Assembly (NCBI GenBank): GCA_023266575.1
Contig: JAHFPV010000001.1
Coordinates: forward strand, 186,001-250,000
DNA from: Sphingobium sp.
GTDB taxonomy: Bacteria > Pseudomonadota > Alphaproteobacteria > Sphingomonadales > Sphingomonadaceae
Direction: 5' to 3'
Length of the DNA: 64,000 nt
Within the stretch, counting starts at the first letter, position 1. Every line of letters starts with the position of its first letter. Below, in pieces: positions 35,785-46,236 of the stretch. The notes beneath the pieces were generated by a model. The model saw nothing but the letters and a program-made list of their open reading frames with translations. It was not told where the DNA came from and searched no databases. The translations under genes and the position numbers were made by a program.

Positions 35785-36543
35785 TCAGATGCGCCGGGCG
35801 ATCGCGCCCGCGGCCCAGCCCATGCCGACCGCCAGCGCAATGGCGGTCAGGCCGTAAAGGAAGGACCATTGCTCCGCCGCCGTCGCCATAAATTGTTCAA
35901 AGCCCGATTTGCGCACAGTGATGTCGCGGACGGCGGCGGCGACGACCCGGCCGTCCTGCACCAGAAACGTCTCGGCGGTATAATCGCCCACGATCACGCG
36001 CGCCGATAGGGGCAGGCGCGCGCGGTACAGCACGCCGTCGCTGATTTCGACGGTGCCGGGGCGCTCGATGAACAGGCCGGATCGTTCACGCAGGTCGACC
36101 AATCCCTGCTGGAACCGGCTCAGCTCTGCGCTTTCGTTGAGCGAGGAGGGCGACAATTGGAGCTTGTCGACGCCCAGTTCGTAGATGGCGGCAGTGCGCT
36201 GATCGACGATGCGGTCGATCGGGCGGGACGATGCCATGGCGTAGAAGCTGGGCGCGGAGCGGAAGCTGGCGCGATCGGCATTGACCCAGATGCCGGCCAC
36301 CTTCTGCTTTTCGCGCATCGTGATCGACTGTTCCGGCCCTTTAAGCACGACAACGATGTCGGCGGGTTTTTCCGGGCGGACGCCATCGGGATAGACGATC
36401 GCGCCGAACAGCAGCAGGTCCGCGCCGGTGAAGCTGTATTGGATTTCAATGTCGCGCTGCGACACGTCCGGCACCAGTTGCGGGGCGTTGGCTGCCAGCA
36501 GCAGCAGCGCGGGGGCCAGCCGCCACAGGTCACGCCGCCGCAT
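35785..36543 (-). CDS. TIGR02186-family membrane-anchored protein
   Basis: 252 residues. N-terminal hydrophobic signal (about 5-20), a beta-rich periplasmic domain starting DVSQRDIEIQYSFTGADLLLFGAIV, and a C-terminal membrane helix (about 222-246), matching the alphaproteobacterial TIGR02186/Alph_Pro_TM family. Function unknown. Its start codon overlaps the stop of the TauE-like permease, and the two families frequently occur together, so it may serve that transporter. Confidence 0.87.
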   Translation of the reverse strand: MRRRDLWRLAPALLLLAANAPQLVPDVSQRDIEIQYSFTGADLLLFGAIVYPDGVRPEKPADIVVVLKGPEQSITMREKQKVAGIWVNADRASFRSAPSFYAMASSRPIDRIVDQRTAAIYELGVDKLQLSPSSLNESAELSRFQQGLVDLRERSGLFIERPGTVEISDGVLYRARLPLSARVIVGDYTAETFLVQDGRVVAAAVRDITVRKSGFEQFMATAAEQWSFLYGLTAIALAVGMGWAAGAIARRI

Positions 36544-37457
36544 CAGCTCAGCTCTATCGTAAAGATTTCATCAGGCCGCCAGCCCAGCCCAAGCGCCATC
36601 CGCGCGGCGACCAGCAGGACGATGAAGGCCAGCAGCACGCGCAGATATTCCGGCCGGATCGTCATCGACAGGCGGGTGCCGACCTGCGCGCCGGTGACGC
36701 TGCCGATCAGCAGCAGCATGGCCAGCACCAGATCAACCGCCTTGGTCGTCATCGCGTGCATCATTGTCGTCGCCATGGTGACGAACAATATCTGGAACAA
36801 CGACGTGCCGACGACCGACTGTGTGGCCATGCCCAGCAGATAGAGCATGGCCGGGACAAGGATGAAGCCGCCACCCACGCCCAGCAGCATCGTCAAAATG
36901 CCGGTCGCCATGCCTAGCAACAGCGGCGCAAGTGGCGAGATATAGAGACCGGAGCGATAGAAGCGCCAGCGCATCGGCAGCGCGGCGACGAGCGGGTGGT
37001 GCCGCCGCTTTCGGGCCTGCACGCGCTTGCCGGTCTTGAGCGCGACCAGCGCCTGGATCGATTCCTTGGCCATCAGCAGGCCGATGCCGCCCAGCATCAG
37101 GACGTAGAGGATGCCGATGACCGTATCGATCTGCCCCAGATATTGCAGCAGGCGGAAGATCAGGACGCCCAGCCCCGCGCCGACCACACCGCCGGCGATC
37201 AGCACGCCGCCCATGCGAAAATCGACGGTGCCGCGCGATATGTGGGTGACAACGCCCGATACGCTGGCCCCGGTGACCTGCGAAGCGGCGGACGCGGCGG
37301 CGACGGTGGGGGGGATGCCGTAGAAGATCAGCAGCGGGGTCGTCAGAAATCCGCCGCCCACGCCGAACATGCCCGACAACAGGCCAACGACGCCGCCCAG
37401 GCCGATAATGACCAGCGCGTTCACCGAGAGATTGGCGATGGGCAGGTAAAGATCCAT
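36543..37457 (-). CDS. TauE/SafE-family sulfite/organosulfonate-type permease
   Basis: 304-residue inner-membrane protein. TauE/SafE repeats are visible as the paired GGVVGLLSGMFGVGGGFLTTPLLIFYGIP at the N-terminus and GMATGILTMLLGVGGGFILVPAMLYLLG in the second half, with about eight hydrophobic segments. The longer frame to 37589 is trimmed to the ATG at 37457 where homology begins. Families move sulfite, sulfoacetate or related anions; the substrate is not known here. Forms a two-gene unit with the TIGR02186 protein. Confidence 0.9.
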   Translation of the reverse strand: MDLYLPIANLSVNALVIIGLGGVVGLLSGMFGVGGGFLTTPLLIFYGIPPTVAAASAASQVTGASVSGVVTHISRGTVDFRMGGVLIAGGVVGAGLGVLIFRLLQYLGQIDTVIGILYVLMLGGIGLLMAKESIQALVALKTGKRVQARKRRHHPLVAALPMRWRFYRSGLYISPLAPLLLGMATGILTMLLGVGGGFILVPAMLYLLGMATQSVVGTSLFQILFVTMATTMMHAMTTKAVDLVLAMLLLIGSVTGAQVGTRLSMTIRPEYLRVLLAFIVLLVAARMALGLGWRPDEIFTIELS

Positions 37458-37516
37458 GGCCTGTCCGGGGGTAGTGGTAAAATGTGTCGAGTGAAAGCGG
37501 CGCGATGCCCCGCGCG

Positions 37517-38596
37517 TCAAAAATCTGCGGCCAGGGTGATGGCAAGGCCGGAGGCAGGGGCTGCGCGACCCGCAACACGCTCCCGCCATTCGATCGCGAC
37601 GCGGGCGGGGACGTTGGGCAGGGGAAGGCGGACCTGCATTTCCGGGCCGATGTCGATCCGCTCGACGCCGGGCTGCGCGCCGCCGGACAGGGCCGCGCCG
37701 ATGCGCAGCTTTTTCTTGCTGACCGGCGCGAGTAGCGAGACTTTGCCGTCTATGAAGGCGTCGCGCCGGTTGAAGCCGACCATGCCTGCCTGCGCATAGG
37801 CTTCCGCCTCCAGCCCGCGTCCGACCGGCGTAGGGCCAAAGCCGCCCACGGCCATCACGGCATTGGCGTTGCGTGCGCCTTGGCCGAGCGCGATGCGGCG
37901 CTCGACGGCCAGGCTGACGGGAATGGTGCGGACGGGCTGGATGGCAAGGCCGATGGCGGCTTCTGGCGCGGCGGGGCGCTGGAGCGCGCTGGTTGCGCGG
38001 GCATAGGCGACGGTGCGGCTTGGGGCGGCGGGTGTCAGGTCATAGTCGACGCGCAGCCCGGCCTGCGACGCGCCCAGTCGGCCGATGGCAGCATCGGTGG
38101 GAGACGTGCCATTGTCCCGCCACAACATCCAGGCGCTGCCATGCCAGCGATCCGGGCGGTTCGACGTGGAAAGAAGCAGCGGTGCGGGGGAGGGAGACGG
38201 GGTTGCGCGATTATAGTCGGGGTCGGTCGCATAATGGCGGTTGGCGAACGCCATGGAAAAGGCAATGAAATCGAGCAGGTCCACCGGCATGGCGTCGGGG
38301 ACTTGCGTAGGTGGAGCGGCCGTTAATGCCGGGTTGGCGAAGGGGCTAGATGATGCCCTATGGATTGCCCATTGCAGGTGCGGCACAGGAAGGGTTTTGG
38401 CGATCGCTGGCTGAATTAGGGTTGGCGACGCGACAGGCAGGCTCGGTGCTACTACTGCTGCAAACTCCGGGATCGGAATGAAGGGCTGCGGCGGTGCTGG
38501 CTGGATGAACAGGCGTGCCGCGACCCAGCCCACCATCAGCAGGGCGAAGAAACGGATCGGGCGTCCGCTGGTTTTGGGGGCGGTGCTGGCGATCAT
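37517..38596 (-). CDS. NfrA C-terminal-domain-like protein
   Basis: 359 residues: a membrane segment near 17-33, a low-complexity Pro/Ala linker (about 35-120), then a beta-rich C-terminal domain (AAIGLAIQPVRTIPVSLAVERRIALGQGARNANAVM, split only for description) resembling the C-terminal domain of the phage N4 adsorption protein NfrA. The large TPR-containing N-terminal part of NfrA is missing, so it is much shorter than the E. coli protein. The ATG overlaps the stop of the NfrB-like glycosyltransferase (ATGA), which supports an outer-membrane partner role in polysaccharide export. Confidence 0.72.
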   Translation of the reverse strand: MIASTAPKTSGRPIRFFALLMVGWVAARLFIQPAPPQPFIPIPEFAAVVAPSLPVASPTLIQPAIAKTLPVPHLQWAIHRASSSPFANPALTAAPPTQVPDAMPVDLLDFIAFSMAFANRHYATDPDYNRATPSPSPAPLLLSTSNRPDRWHGSAWMLWRDNGTSPTDAAIGRLGASQAGLRVDYDLTPAAPSRTVAYARATSALQRPAAPEAAIGLAIQPVRTIPVSLAVERRIALGQGARNANAVMAVGGFGPTPVGRGLEAEAYAQAGMVGFNRRDAFIDGKVSLLAPVSKKKLRIGAALSGGAQPGVERIDIGPEMQVRLPLPNVPARVAIEWRERVAGRAAPASGLAITLAADF

Positions 38597-40005
38597 GGGT
38601 CGGACCGCATGTCGGGGAAGCGATGCTGGGTCTTGTCCCAGACGAGCGGGCGACCGAGCAATGAGCGGACATATTGGAAGATGGCGCGCCGCGCTGCGAG
38701 TATGGAGATGAGGTTGGCGATGAAGGTGCGCGGCACCGCACCCATCCCGTAGCGCCAGCCATAGGCCTGCCCCACGAACAGCGCGCGCATCAGGCCGCGC
38801 CAGCTCATCAGCCCGACATTGACCCACAGCAGGGCCACGATCGTGGGGGACAGCGGACGGGGCGGGATCGGTACGATAAGGCCGATAAGCCAGAGCATCC
38901 CCCATAAAGCCACAGTCATATAGGCAGCGAACAGGACGAAGGCGGACAGGGCGGCGCGCCTGTCGCGCAGCCGCATCCACCATTCGGTTGGTCCGCCGCG
39001 CCAGCCCATCCGGTCCCATCCGGCCAGCGAAATGCCGACGATCCACCGAGCCTTCTGTTTGACCGCGCTGTCGATCGTGTCGGGGAAATATTCGCGGGTT
39101 GCGACCAGATCACCGTCCGCGTCGCGCATCCGCACGAATATGCCGCGCCCGCCATTGTCGCGAATGCGCAGCCCCGCCTCATAATCCTCCGTCAGCGATG
39201 ACGGGTCGAACGGGCCATGGGCCGGATCGTCGGCCAGTGCTGCCAGCGTGTCACGCTCGAACGCGCAGGCGACCCCGGCAGACGGCACCGATGCGCCCAG
39301 CGCTTCGCGCACGGTCAGATATTTTCCATGGCTTTCCGCAAACTCGTCGCAATAATGATTGGCGATCGCGCGCGACAGCCAGGTGCCCCGACCGGTGAGC
39401 GGCAACACCGGCAATTGCACCAGTTGAAACCGGTCGATCAGCACGTCGAACAGGCGGATTTCGTCGGCATGAACGACATCTTCTGCGTCATGCAAAACGA
39501 CGGCCTTGTAGCGAAATCCCTCCCGCGCCTCCTCGTCCAGCATGGCGCGCCACAGGACATTGAGGCAATCGGCCTTGGTCGTGGGGCCGGGATGCGGGTT
39601 GATGCCCACCAGGATGCGGGGTTCACCCGCTGCCACGGTTGCGATGGCCTCGATCGTCGCGGCGTCATTGGGATAGGCGCCGACAAAGATGCGATAATCG
39701 GCCTGTCCCCAGCGTCCCAGCGCATGGCGCAGCATCGGCCCGATCACATCCGCCTCTCGCCAGGCGGGAACGAAGATGGCGATGCGGCCAGGGGAGGGCG
39801 ATGACGGCAGGGTCGCGGTCGTCATCCGGGCATGGCGACCATAAATGAACAGGTCGCGCCACGCCTTGCGCGCCAGAAACAGCAGGTCGATCAGAAAATC
39901 GTCGATCCCGCCAATGGCCAGGCCGACAACGGCGAAGAGCAGTATTTCATGATGAAGGATCGCAAGGCCCTCGACCAGCATGTCCCCCAAAGCCTTGACC
40001 CCCAT
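38593..40005 (-). CDS. NfrB-like membrane glycosyltransferase
   Basis: 470-residue GT2-type polymerase. An N-terminal membrane helix is followed by a glycosyltransferase domain: IAIFVPAWREADVIGPML, VGINPHPGPTTKADCLN, VVLHDAEDVVHADEIRL (DxD-type metal site) and LTEDYEAGLRI, then QKARWIVGISLAGWD. The C-terminal membrane helices lie at about 340-400. It resembles NfrB without the C-terminal MshEN domain. Start uncertain: ATG at 40005 or 39981. Likely makes a surface polysaccharide together with the overlapping NfrA-like gene. Confidence 0.87.
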   Translation of the reverse strand: MGVKALGDMLVEGLAILHHEILLFAVVGLAIGGIDDFLIDLLFLARKAWRDLFIYGRHARMTTATLPSSPSPGRIAIFVPAWREADVIGPMLRHALGRWGQADYRIFVGAYPNDAATIEAIATVAAGEPRILVGINPHPGPTTKADCLNVLWRAMLDEEAREGFRYKAVVLHDAEDVVHADEIRLFDVLIDRFQLVQLPVLPLTGRGTWLSRAIANHYCDEFAESHGKYLTVREALGASVPSAGVACAFERDTLAALADDPAHGPFDPSSLTEDYEAGLRIRDNGGRGIFVRMRDADGDLVATREYFPDTIDSAVKQKARWIVGISLAGWDRMGWRGGPTEWWMRLRDRRAALSAFVLFAAYMTVALWGMLWLIGLIVPIPPRPLSPTIVALLWVNVGLMSWRGLMRALFVGQAYGWRYGMGAVPRTFIANLISILAARRAIFQYVRSLLGRPLVWDKTQHRFPDMRSDP

Positions 40006-40103
40006 GCCTCGACAGGGGAGAGGATGGCATTGGTGTCAGCAGCTTCCAAGTCTTTTGCGTAATTTATGCAAACCGGCAGCGATAAAACAGGACGAACCGA
40101 AGA

Positions 40104-41300
40104 ATGACAAAGCCGCGACCGTCGGTATTGCGCGAATTTCTGGCCGGGCAGGCGGGCAGCGCCGTGTTGCTGATGATCGCAGCGGCGCTGGCGATGCTGC
40201 TGGCCAATCTGCCCGGAGGCGGCGCACATATTTACCACGACCTGATCCATGCGCAGGTCGGTCCGGTCCTGACCCCGAAGCTGGGACCGATGACGGTGCA
40301 TCTTTGGATCAATGACGGGCTGATGGCGATTTTCTTCCTGCTCGTCGGGCTGGAAATCAAGCGGGAGTTTCTGGACGGCGGCCTGTCGACCTGGGAGCGG
40401 CGGCGGCTGCCGATCATCGCTGCCGTTGCGGGCATGGCGGTGCCGGCTTTGGTCTATCTGGCGGTGACGGGCGGGCGCGCGGACCTTACCAATGGTTGGG
40501 CCATCCCTGCCGCAACCGACATTGCCTTTGCGATAGGGGTGCTGGCGCTGCTGGGCGACCGGGCTCCGGCCTCGCTCAAACTGTTCCTGACGGCGGTGGC
40601 GATCGTCGATGATATGGGGGCGGTGGCCATCATCGCGCTGGTCTATAGTCAGGGGCTGGATACAGCGGCGCTGGCCGGGGCTGCGGCAGTTCTGGTTGTG
40701 ATGTTCGGATTGAACCGGGCTGGGGTGAAGGCGCTGATCCCCTATCTGATCGGCTTCGGGCTGCTCTGGTATCTGATGCTCTTGTCGGGCGTCCATGCGA
40801 CGGTCGCGGGCGTCCTGGCCGCGATGACGATTCCCATACGTTGCACGCCCGGCGCGCCCGATGCGGACGATAGCCCGCTCCACCGGCTGGAACATGGCGT
40901 GCATCCCTGGAGCGCCTATCTGATCGTGCCGCTATTTGGTTTTGCCAATGCCGGGTTGACGCTGAATGAAAAGGTGTTTGGTGCGTTGCTGGCTCCCTTG
41001 CCCCTGGGCGTGGCGCTGGGCCTGTTTGTCGGCAAGCAGATCGGGGTGTTCGGCAGCGTGTGGATTGCGACGAAACTGGGCATTGCCGAACGGCCGACCG
41101 GTGCGAACTGGGTGCAGGTCTATGGCATGGCCATGCTGTGCGGCATCGGTTTCACCATGAGCCTGTTCATCGGCGCGCTCGCCTTCCCCGGATCGGCGCT
41201 GCTGGTCGAGGAAGCGAAGGGCGGGATCTTGATGGGGTCGCTGGTCTCGGCTCTGGCGGGCTATGCCCTCTTGCGCTGGATCGCGCCATCGCCGCGTTAG
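40104..41300 (+). CDS. nhaA: Na+/H+ antiporter NhaA
   Basis: 398-residue inner-membrane exchanger. NhaA features: a first helix LAGQAGSAVLLMIAAALAML, INDGLMAIFFLLVGLEIKREF, AIPAATDIAFAIGVLALLG and KLFLTAVAIVDDMGAV, which holds the two adjacent Asp residues of the ion site. It imports protons in exchange for Na+, maintaining pH and salt tolerance. Stands alone on the plus strand, divergent from the glycosyltransferase gene. Confidence 0.96.
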   Translation: MTKPRPSVLREFLAGQAGSAVLLMIAAALAMLLANLPGGGAHIYHDLIHAQVGPVLTPKLGPMTVHLWINDGLMAIFFLLVGLEIKREFLDGGLSTWERRRLPIIAAVAGMAVPALVYLAVTGGRADLTNGWAIPAATDIAFAIGVLALLGDRAPASLKLFLTAVAIVDDMGAVAIIALVYSQGLDTAALAGAAAVLVVMFGLNRAGVKALIPYLIGFGLLWYLMLLSGVHATVAGVLAAMTIPIRCTPGAPDADDSPLHRLEHGVHPWSAYLIVPLFGFANAGLTLNEKVFGALLAPLPLGVALGLFVGKQIGVFGSVWIATKLGIAERPTGANWVQVYGMAMLCGIGFTMSLFIGALAFPGSALLVEEAKGGILMGSLVSALAGYALLRWIAPSPR

Positions 41301-41418
41301 GCGGGTTCGCCAAGGCGGGATTCTTATGGTATAAGCCTGACTGCTATCTTGGCGTGTCTCATGCCAGGTCGCCAATAATCGACCAATCTTCCAGGAAAAA
41401 TACCAGGAGAGGGCGAAT

Positions 41419-41598
41419 ATGAGTATGGAGACGGACGTCAATTATCTGCTGCATCGCCAGCAGATGTCGCTGATCAAGGCGCAGGCCAGCCCCTCGCGGG
41501 AAGGGCGGAGCGCCTATGAGAGTCTGGCGCAGCGCTATATCGAGCAGATCGATGCCTATCGGCAGGAAAATGAGAGGCTGATCGTCCGCGCCCATTAG
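41419..41598 (+). CDS. small conserved-looking protein, unknown
   Basis: 59 residues, highly charged and predicted helical: starts MSMETDVNYLLHRQQMSLIK, contains REGRSAYESLAQRYIEQI, ends VRAH. The ATG has AGGAGAG eight bases upstream, and its codon use matches neighbours. No known family recognised. No hydrophobic segment, so cytosolic. Lies 118 bases after nhaA and converges with the iron-permease-like gene. Confidence 0.6.
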   Translation: MSMETDVNYLLHRQQMSLIKAQASPSREGRSAYESLAQRYIEQIDAYRQENERLIVRAH

Positions 41599-41609
41599 GG
41601 GTGCGGGCG

Positions 41610-42008
41610 TCAGCGGCGCTCCAGCAGTCGCTCTATCGCCAGATGATGGGCGGCGTCGTCGCCACATTCCTTTTCCAGCACCGCCTTGATCTGCTGCAAT
41701 TCATCTTCGGTCAGATGTTCGATGCCGATAAAGTCGTTGCGGGCATTGTCCACGGCGCGGATCAACTCATCCAGCTTGGCCTGGATCGCTGATCCGTCGC
41801 GATTTTGCGCATTCTGGATCAGGAACACCATCAGGAAGGTGACGATGGTTGTCCCGGTGTTGATGACCAGCTGCCAGGTATCGGAATAATCGAAGATCGG
41901 CCCGGTGGTGATCCAGACCAGCACGACGGAACTTGCCAATATGAAGGCCAGCGGCTGTCCGGCCCAGCTGGCGACCCGGTGCGACAGGGCCGCGAAAAAT
42001 TTGTCCAT
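41610..42008 (-). CDS. low-affinity iron permease family protein
   Basis: 132-residue protein with two membrane helices (about 20-36 and 47-64) and a soluble C-terminal helix pair ending HLTEDELQQIKAVLEKECGDDAA. GQPLAFILASSVVLVWITTGPIF and TWQLVINTGTTIVTFLMVFLIQNAQNRD are hallmarks of the family PF04120 (low-affinity Fe/Cu permease). Bacterial members are not proven iron transporters. Divergent from the lipoprotein gene at 42084. Confidence 0.88.
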   Translation of the reverse strand: MDKFFAALSHRVASWAGQPLAFILASSVVLVWITTGPIFDYSDTWQLVINTGTTIVTFLMVFLIQNAQNRDGSAIQAKLDELIRAVDNARNDFIGIEHLTEDELQQIKAVLEKECGDDAAHHLAIERLLERR

Positions 42009-42083
42009 GATGCTGCCATCCTCTGCGCACCGCGGCGCGGCGCATTTATGCTGCGTTCAGGCATGTGTTGCCATGAAGCGTTG

Positions 42084-42407
42084 ATGACAGCCATCGCTTT
42101 CCGTGTCCTCGCCTGCGCTCTGGGCGCATCCCTGCTGGCTTCCTGCGCCACCGTCTCCCCCGAATCGCGTCTGCGCACCGGGCTGCTGGAAGCCGGATTA
42201 TCGCCCCGAATGGCGGGCTGCATGGCCGAACGCATGGTCGATCGGCTCAGCCTGATGCAGTTGCGGCGGCTCCAGTCGCTGGCCTCGCTCCGCAAGTCTC
42301 ACATGGGCGAGATGAGCGTCGATCGCTTCCTCTACAAGGTGCGCGCGCTGGAGGATCCAGAGATTTTCCTGGTCACCAGCAAGGCGGCGATTGGCTGCGC
42401 GTTTTAA
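42084..42407 (+). CDS. small lipoprotein, unknown
   Basis: 107 residues with a lipoprotein signal (RVLACALGASLLASC, lipobox LASC near residue 21) and a helical mature part with a conserved-looking Cys pair (AGCMAERMVDRLSLMQLRRLQSLA and the terminal AIGCAF). No family recognised by me. The frame is open upstream to 41805, antisense to the permease gene, so I start at the ATG giving the signal peptide. Confidence 0.7.
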   Translation: MTAIAFRVLACALGASLLASCATVSPESRLRTGLLEAGLSPRMAGCMAERMVDRLSLMQLRRLQSLASLRKSHMGEMSVDRFLYKVRALEDPEIFLVTSKAAIGCAF

Positions 42408-42447
42408 GCCTTATTTTGCAGTAATCCGGGCCAGCGCTTCGCAGAGG

Positions 42448-42478
42448 TTTTGCAATTTTGCAAAGTTGTTTTGCGAAA
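42448..42478. promoter_or_regulatory. TTTTGCAA repeats upstream of sucC
   Basis: Three near-identical units TTTTGCAA, TTTTGCAAA and TTTTGCGAAA lie between 42448 and 42478, about 75-105 bases upstream of the sucC start. The first two are adjacent, giving TTTGCAA-TT-TTGCAAA-like symmetry. This resembles operators of short-chain acyl-CoA regulators of the RamB/PccR type (TTTGCAAA repeats). That assignment is an inference. Confidence 0.4.
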
Positions 42479-42553
42479 TCATGCTGGTCCTGCCATTCCG
42501 TCTGTGCTTTAGCCGTCGCCATCACGGTTCGATGGAAAAGGACGGCACGCTCC

Positions 42554-43753
<1,200 letters not shown>

Positions 43754-43850
43754 GGCCGCTTTTCACCTGAACTGACACCAAAAGGGGTGCGGGTAGTCCG
43801 GTTACGGGCTGCCCGCGCCCGTGTTGGCATTTATAGTGGAGGATGTTGAA

Positions 43851-44600
43851 ATGAAGATCCTTGTCCCCGTGAAGCGGGTGATCGATTATAACGTAAAACC
43901 GCGGGTCAAGGCGGACGGGACGGGTGTTGATCTGGCGAACGTCAAGATGAGCATGAACCCGTTTGACGAGATCGCGATCGAGGAAGCCATCCGCCTGAAG
44001 GAAAAGGGCGTGGCGACCGAGGTGATCGCCGTGTCGATCGGCGTCGCCAAGGCGCAGGAAACGCTGCGCACGTCGCTGGCGATGGGCGCTGACCGGGCGA
44101 TCCTGATCCAGACCGATGAGGAAGTCGAGCCGCTGGGCGTGGCCAAGCTGCTCGCCAAAGTGCAGGAAGAGGAAGGCGCTGGCCTGATCATCCTGGGCAA
44201 GCAGGCGATCGACGATGACAGCAACCAGACCGGCCAGATGCTGGCGGCGCTGCTCAACCTGCCGCAGGGTACGTTCGCATCGAAGGTTGAGGTTGAGGGT
44301 GACAGCGTGTCGGTGACCCGCGAAGTCGATGGCGGACTGGAGACGGTCAAGCTGTCCACCCCAGCGATCATCACCACCGATTTGCGCCTGAACGAACCGC
44401 GCTATGCTTCGCTGCCCAACATCATGAAGGCGAAGAGCAAGCCGCTCGCACAGAAAACGCCTGCCGATTATGGCGTCGACATCAGCGCCCGGCTGGAGAC
44501 GCTCAAGGTCGTCGAACCGCCCAAGCGCAGCGCGGGCATCAAGGTCGCCGATGTCGATGAACTGGTTGCCAAGCTCAAGGCCATGGGAGTTGCCGCATGA
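43851..44600 (+). CDS. etfB: electron transfer flavoprotein beta subunit
   Basis: 249-residue subunit binding AMP; with EtfA it carries electrons from acyl-CoA dehydrogenases (for example LiuA here) to ETF-quinone oxidoreductase. [20 protein letters not shown] at the start and [12 protein letters not shown]-like [19 protein letters not shown], then [20 protein letters not shown], are family hallmarks. TGGAGGA lies seven bases before the ATG. Overlaps etfA by four bases. Confidence 0.97.
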   Translation: MKILVPVKRVIDYNVKPRVKADGTGVDLANVKMSMNPFDEIAIEEAIRLKEKGVATEVIAVSIGVAKAQETLRTSLAMGADRAILIQTDEEVEPLGVAKLLAKVQEEEGAGLIILGKQAIDDDSNQTGQMLAALLNLPQGTFASKVEVEGDSVSVTREVDGGLETVKLSTPAIITTDLRLNEPRYASLPNIMKAKSKPLAQKTPADYGVDISARLETLKVVEPPKRSAGIKVADVDELVAKLKAMGVAA

Positions 44601-45526
44601 AAACGCTCGTCTGGGTTGAACATGAGGGCGGCGCCGTCAAGGACGCCACTCTTTCCGCCGTCACCGCTGCTGCCAAGCTGGGTGAAGTCCATCTGCTGGT
44701 CGTTGGCGAAGGCGTCAGCGCCGTTGCCGATGCAGCGGCGAAAATTGCGGGCGTGGGCAAGGTCCATGTCGCTGACGACGCGGCCTTTGGTCATGCACTG
44801 GCCGAAAATGTCGCGCCGCTGATCGTCGAGTTGATGGGGCATCATGATGCCTTCATCGCGCCCGCCACCAGCAACGGCAAGAATATAGCGCCGCGTGTCG
44901 CCGCTCTGCTGGACGTGATGCAGATCAGCGACATCCTGTCGGTCGAGAGCGACGATACGTTCACGCGCCCCATCTATGCCGGGAACGCGATCGCGACGGT
45001 CAAGAGCAAGGACGCCAAGAAGGTCATCACCGTTCGCGGTACGGCGTTCGAAAAGGCGCAGCGGGATGGCGGTTCGGGGACGGTGGAAGCCGTGGCCTCG
45101 ACCGGCGACAAGGGACTGTCGTCCTTTGTCGGTGCCGAAATCGCCAAGCTTGAGCGTCCCGAATTGACCAGCGCCAAGATCATCGTGTCGGGTGGTCGCG
45201 CGCTCAAGGACGGGCCGACGTTTGAGGAAGTGATATTCCCGCTGGCCGACAAGCTGGGTGCAGCGGTCGGCGCGTCGCGTGCGGCGGTCGATGCGGGCTA
45301 TGTGCCGAACGATTATCAGGTCGGGCAGACCGGCAAGATCGTGGCACCCGAAGTCTATGTCGCAGTCGGCATTTCCGGCGCGATCCAGCATCTGGCGGGC
45401 ATGAAGGACTCAAAGACCATCATCGCGATCAACAAGGATGAGGACGCGCCGATCTTTCAGGTGGCCGACATCGGTCTGGTTGGCGACCTGTTCAAGGTCG
45501 TGCCGGAACTGACCGGCAAGCTGTAA
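44597..45526 (+). CDS. etfA: electron transfer flavoprotein alpha subunit
   Basis: 309-residue FAD-binding partner of EtfB. The C-terminal FAD domain is clear: [36 protein letters not shown], and [19 protein letters not shown], followed by [19 protein letters not shown]. Translationally coupled to etfB; a strong terminator follows. Confidence 0.97.
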   Translation: MKTLVWVEHEGGAVKDATLSAVTAAAKLGEVHLLVVGEGVSAVADAAAKIAGVGKVHVADDAAFGHALAENVAPLIVELMGHHDAFIAPATSNGKNIAPRVAALLDVMQISDILSVESDDTFTRPIYAGNAIATVKSKDAKKVITVRGTAFEKAQRDGGSGTVEAVASTGDKGLSSFVGAEIAKLERPELTSAKIIVSGGRALKDGPTFEEVIFPLADKLGAAVGASRAAVDAGYVPNDYQVGQTGKIVAPEVYVAVGISGAIQHLAGMKDSKTIIAINKDEDAPIFQVADIGLVGDLFKVVPELTGKL

Positions 45527-45544
45527 TCCGGTGTGACGCAATAG

Positions 45545-45578
45545 AAAGGGCGCGGGGTGAAAATCCCGCGCCCTTTTT
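45545..45578 (+). terminator. intrinsic terminator after etfBA
   Basis: AAAGGGCGCGGG pairs perfectly with CCCGCGCCCTTT around GTGAAAAT and ends in TTTTT. The A-rich left arm would also serve transcripts from the minus strand, where the glycine-zipper lipoprotein gene ends at 45583, so it is probably bidirectional. Confidence 0.9.
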
Positions 45579-45582
45579 CGTT

Positions 45583-45942
45583 TCATTCGCAGTTGACGTC
45601 GTTCCGGTCGATGGCCCGGCCAGCCAAGGCACCGGCACCACCGCCGAGGATGGTGCCGAGGGTTTTCGAGCCACCCGGAGCGATGACATTGCCCAGCACG
45701 CCGCCAGCGATGGCGCCGACTATGGTGCCGGTCGTGCCGTCGTCACGCTTGCAATAATAGCGGCCGTCGCGATCACGATAAATCTGTTCGTCGTCGCGGA
45801 TCGGGCGACGTTCGTAACGGGGTGGGCCGCGGCGGTCGCTGGGGCGGTCATAGCCATAGCCACGATTGCCGCCACCGTCGGAGACGCAGGCACCCAGCGG
45901 GAGCATGGCGACCAGGGCAGCAGCCAGGAGGGGCTTGCGCAT
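45583..45942 (-). CDS. glycine-zipper 2TM lipoprotein
   Basis: 119 residues: a lipoprotein signal with LPLGAC lipobox (Cys near residue 19), a Gly/Tyr/Arg-rich middle, YCKRDDGTTG, and a glycine-zipper pair TIVGAIAGGVLGNVIAPGG/LGTILGGGAGALAGRAID typical of outer-membrane-associated 17-kDa/SlyB-like proteins. Likely envelope-stress related. Its start touches the preceding minus-strand gene's stop (45942). Confidence 0.88.
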   Translation of the reverse strand: MRKPLLAAALVAMLPLGACVSDGGGNRGYGYDRPSDRRGPPRYERRPIRDDEQIYRDRDGRYYCKRDDGTTGTIVGAIAGGVLGNVIAPGGSKTLGTILGGGAGALAGRAIDRNDVNCE

Positions 45943-46139
45943 CAGGACACCAGCGGCGTGGCTGTGTGGCTTACCGGCGTTGAGATTTTGGTGTCGGCGG
46001 CGCGCTGGTCGGACAGGTCGGCCTTGGCCTGGTTATAGCGGCTGACGAGATCGTCGCGGAACTGGTCCAGCTTGCCGTCGTCATACAGCTTCTTGCCGAC
46101 ATAACCGGCGATGGCGCCGAAAATCAGGGTGCGGATCAT
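45942..46139 (-). CDS. small membrane-associated protein, unknown
   Basis: 65 residues: MIRTLIFGAIAGYVGKKLYDDGKLDQFRDD (one membrane helix or signal at 3-14, then a charged helix), Thr/Ser-rich tail. The ATG at 46139 has GGAG upstream. Immediately before the glycine-zipper lipoprotein gene on the same strand, so probably one transcript. Family not recognised. Confidence 0.68.
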   Translation of the reverse strand: MIRTLIFGAIAGYVGKKLYDDGKLDQFRDDLVSRYNQAKADLSDQRAADTKISTPVSHTATPLVS

Positions 46140-46236
46140 GGGGTGGCTCCTTTGTTGTTTGTCCAAGATGTCGGCCAGTCAACGGGCGGCGACGCCATGG
46201 GTTCCGGCAGAGCGGACAACAAAGAGAGCGGGGATA

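Noticed and set aside
32925-35840. 971-codon minus-strand frame
   Set aside because: Antisense to the GH106-like rhamnosidase gene; no ribosome site and no recognisable motif.
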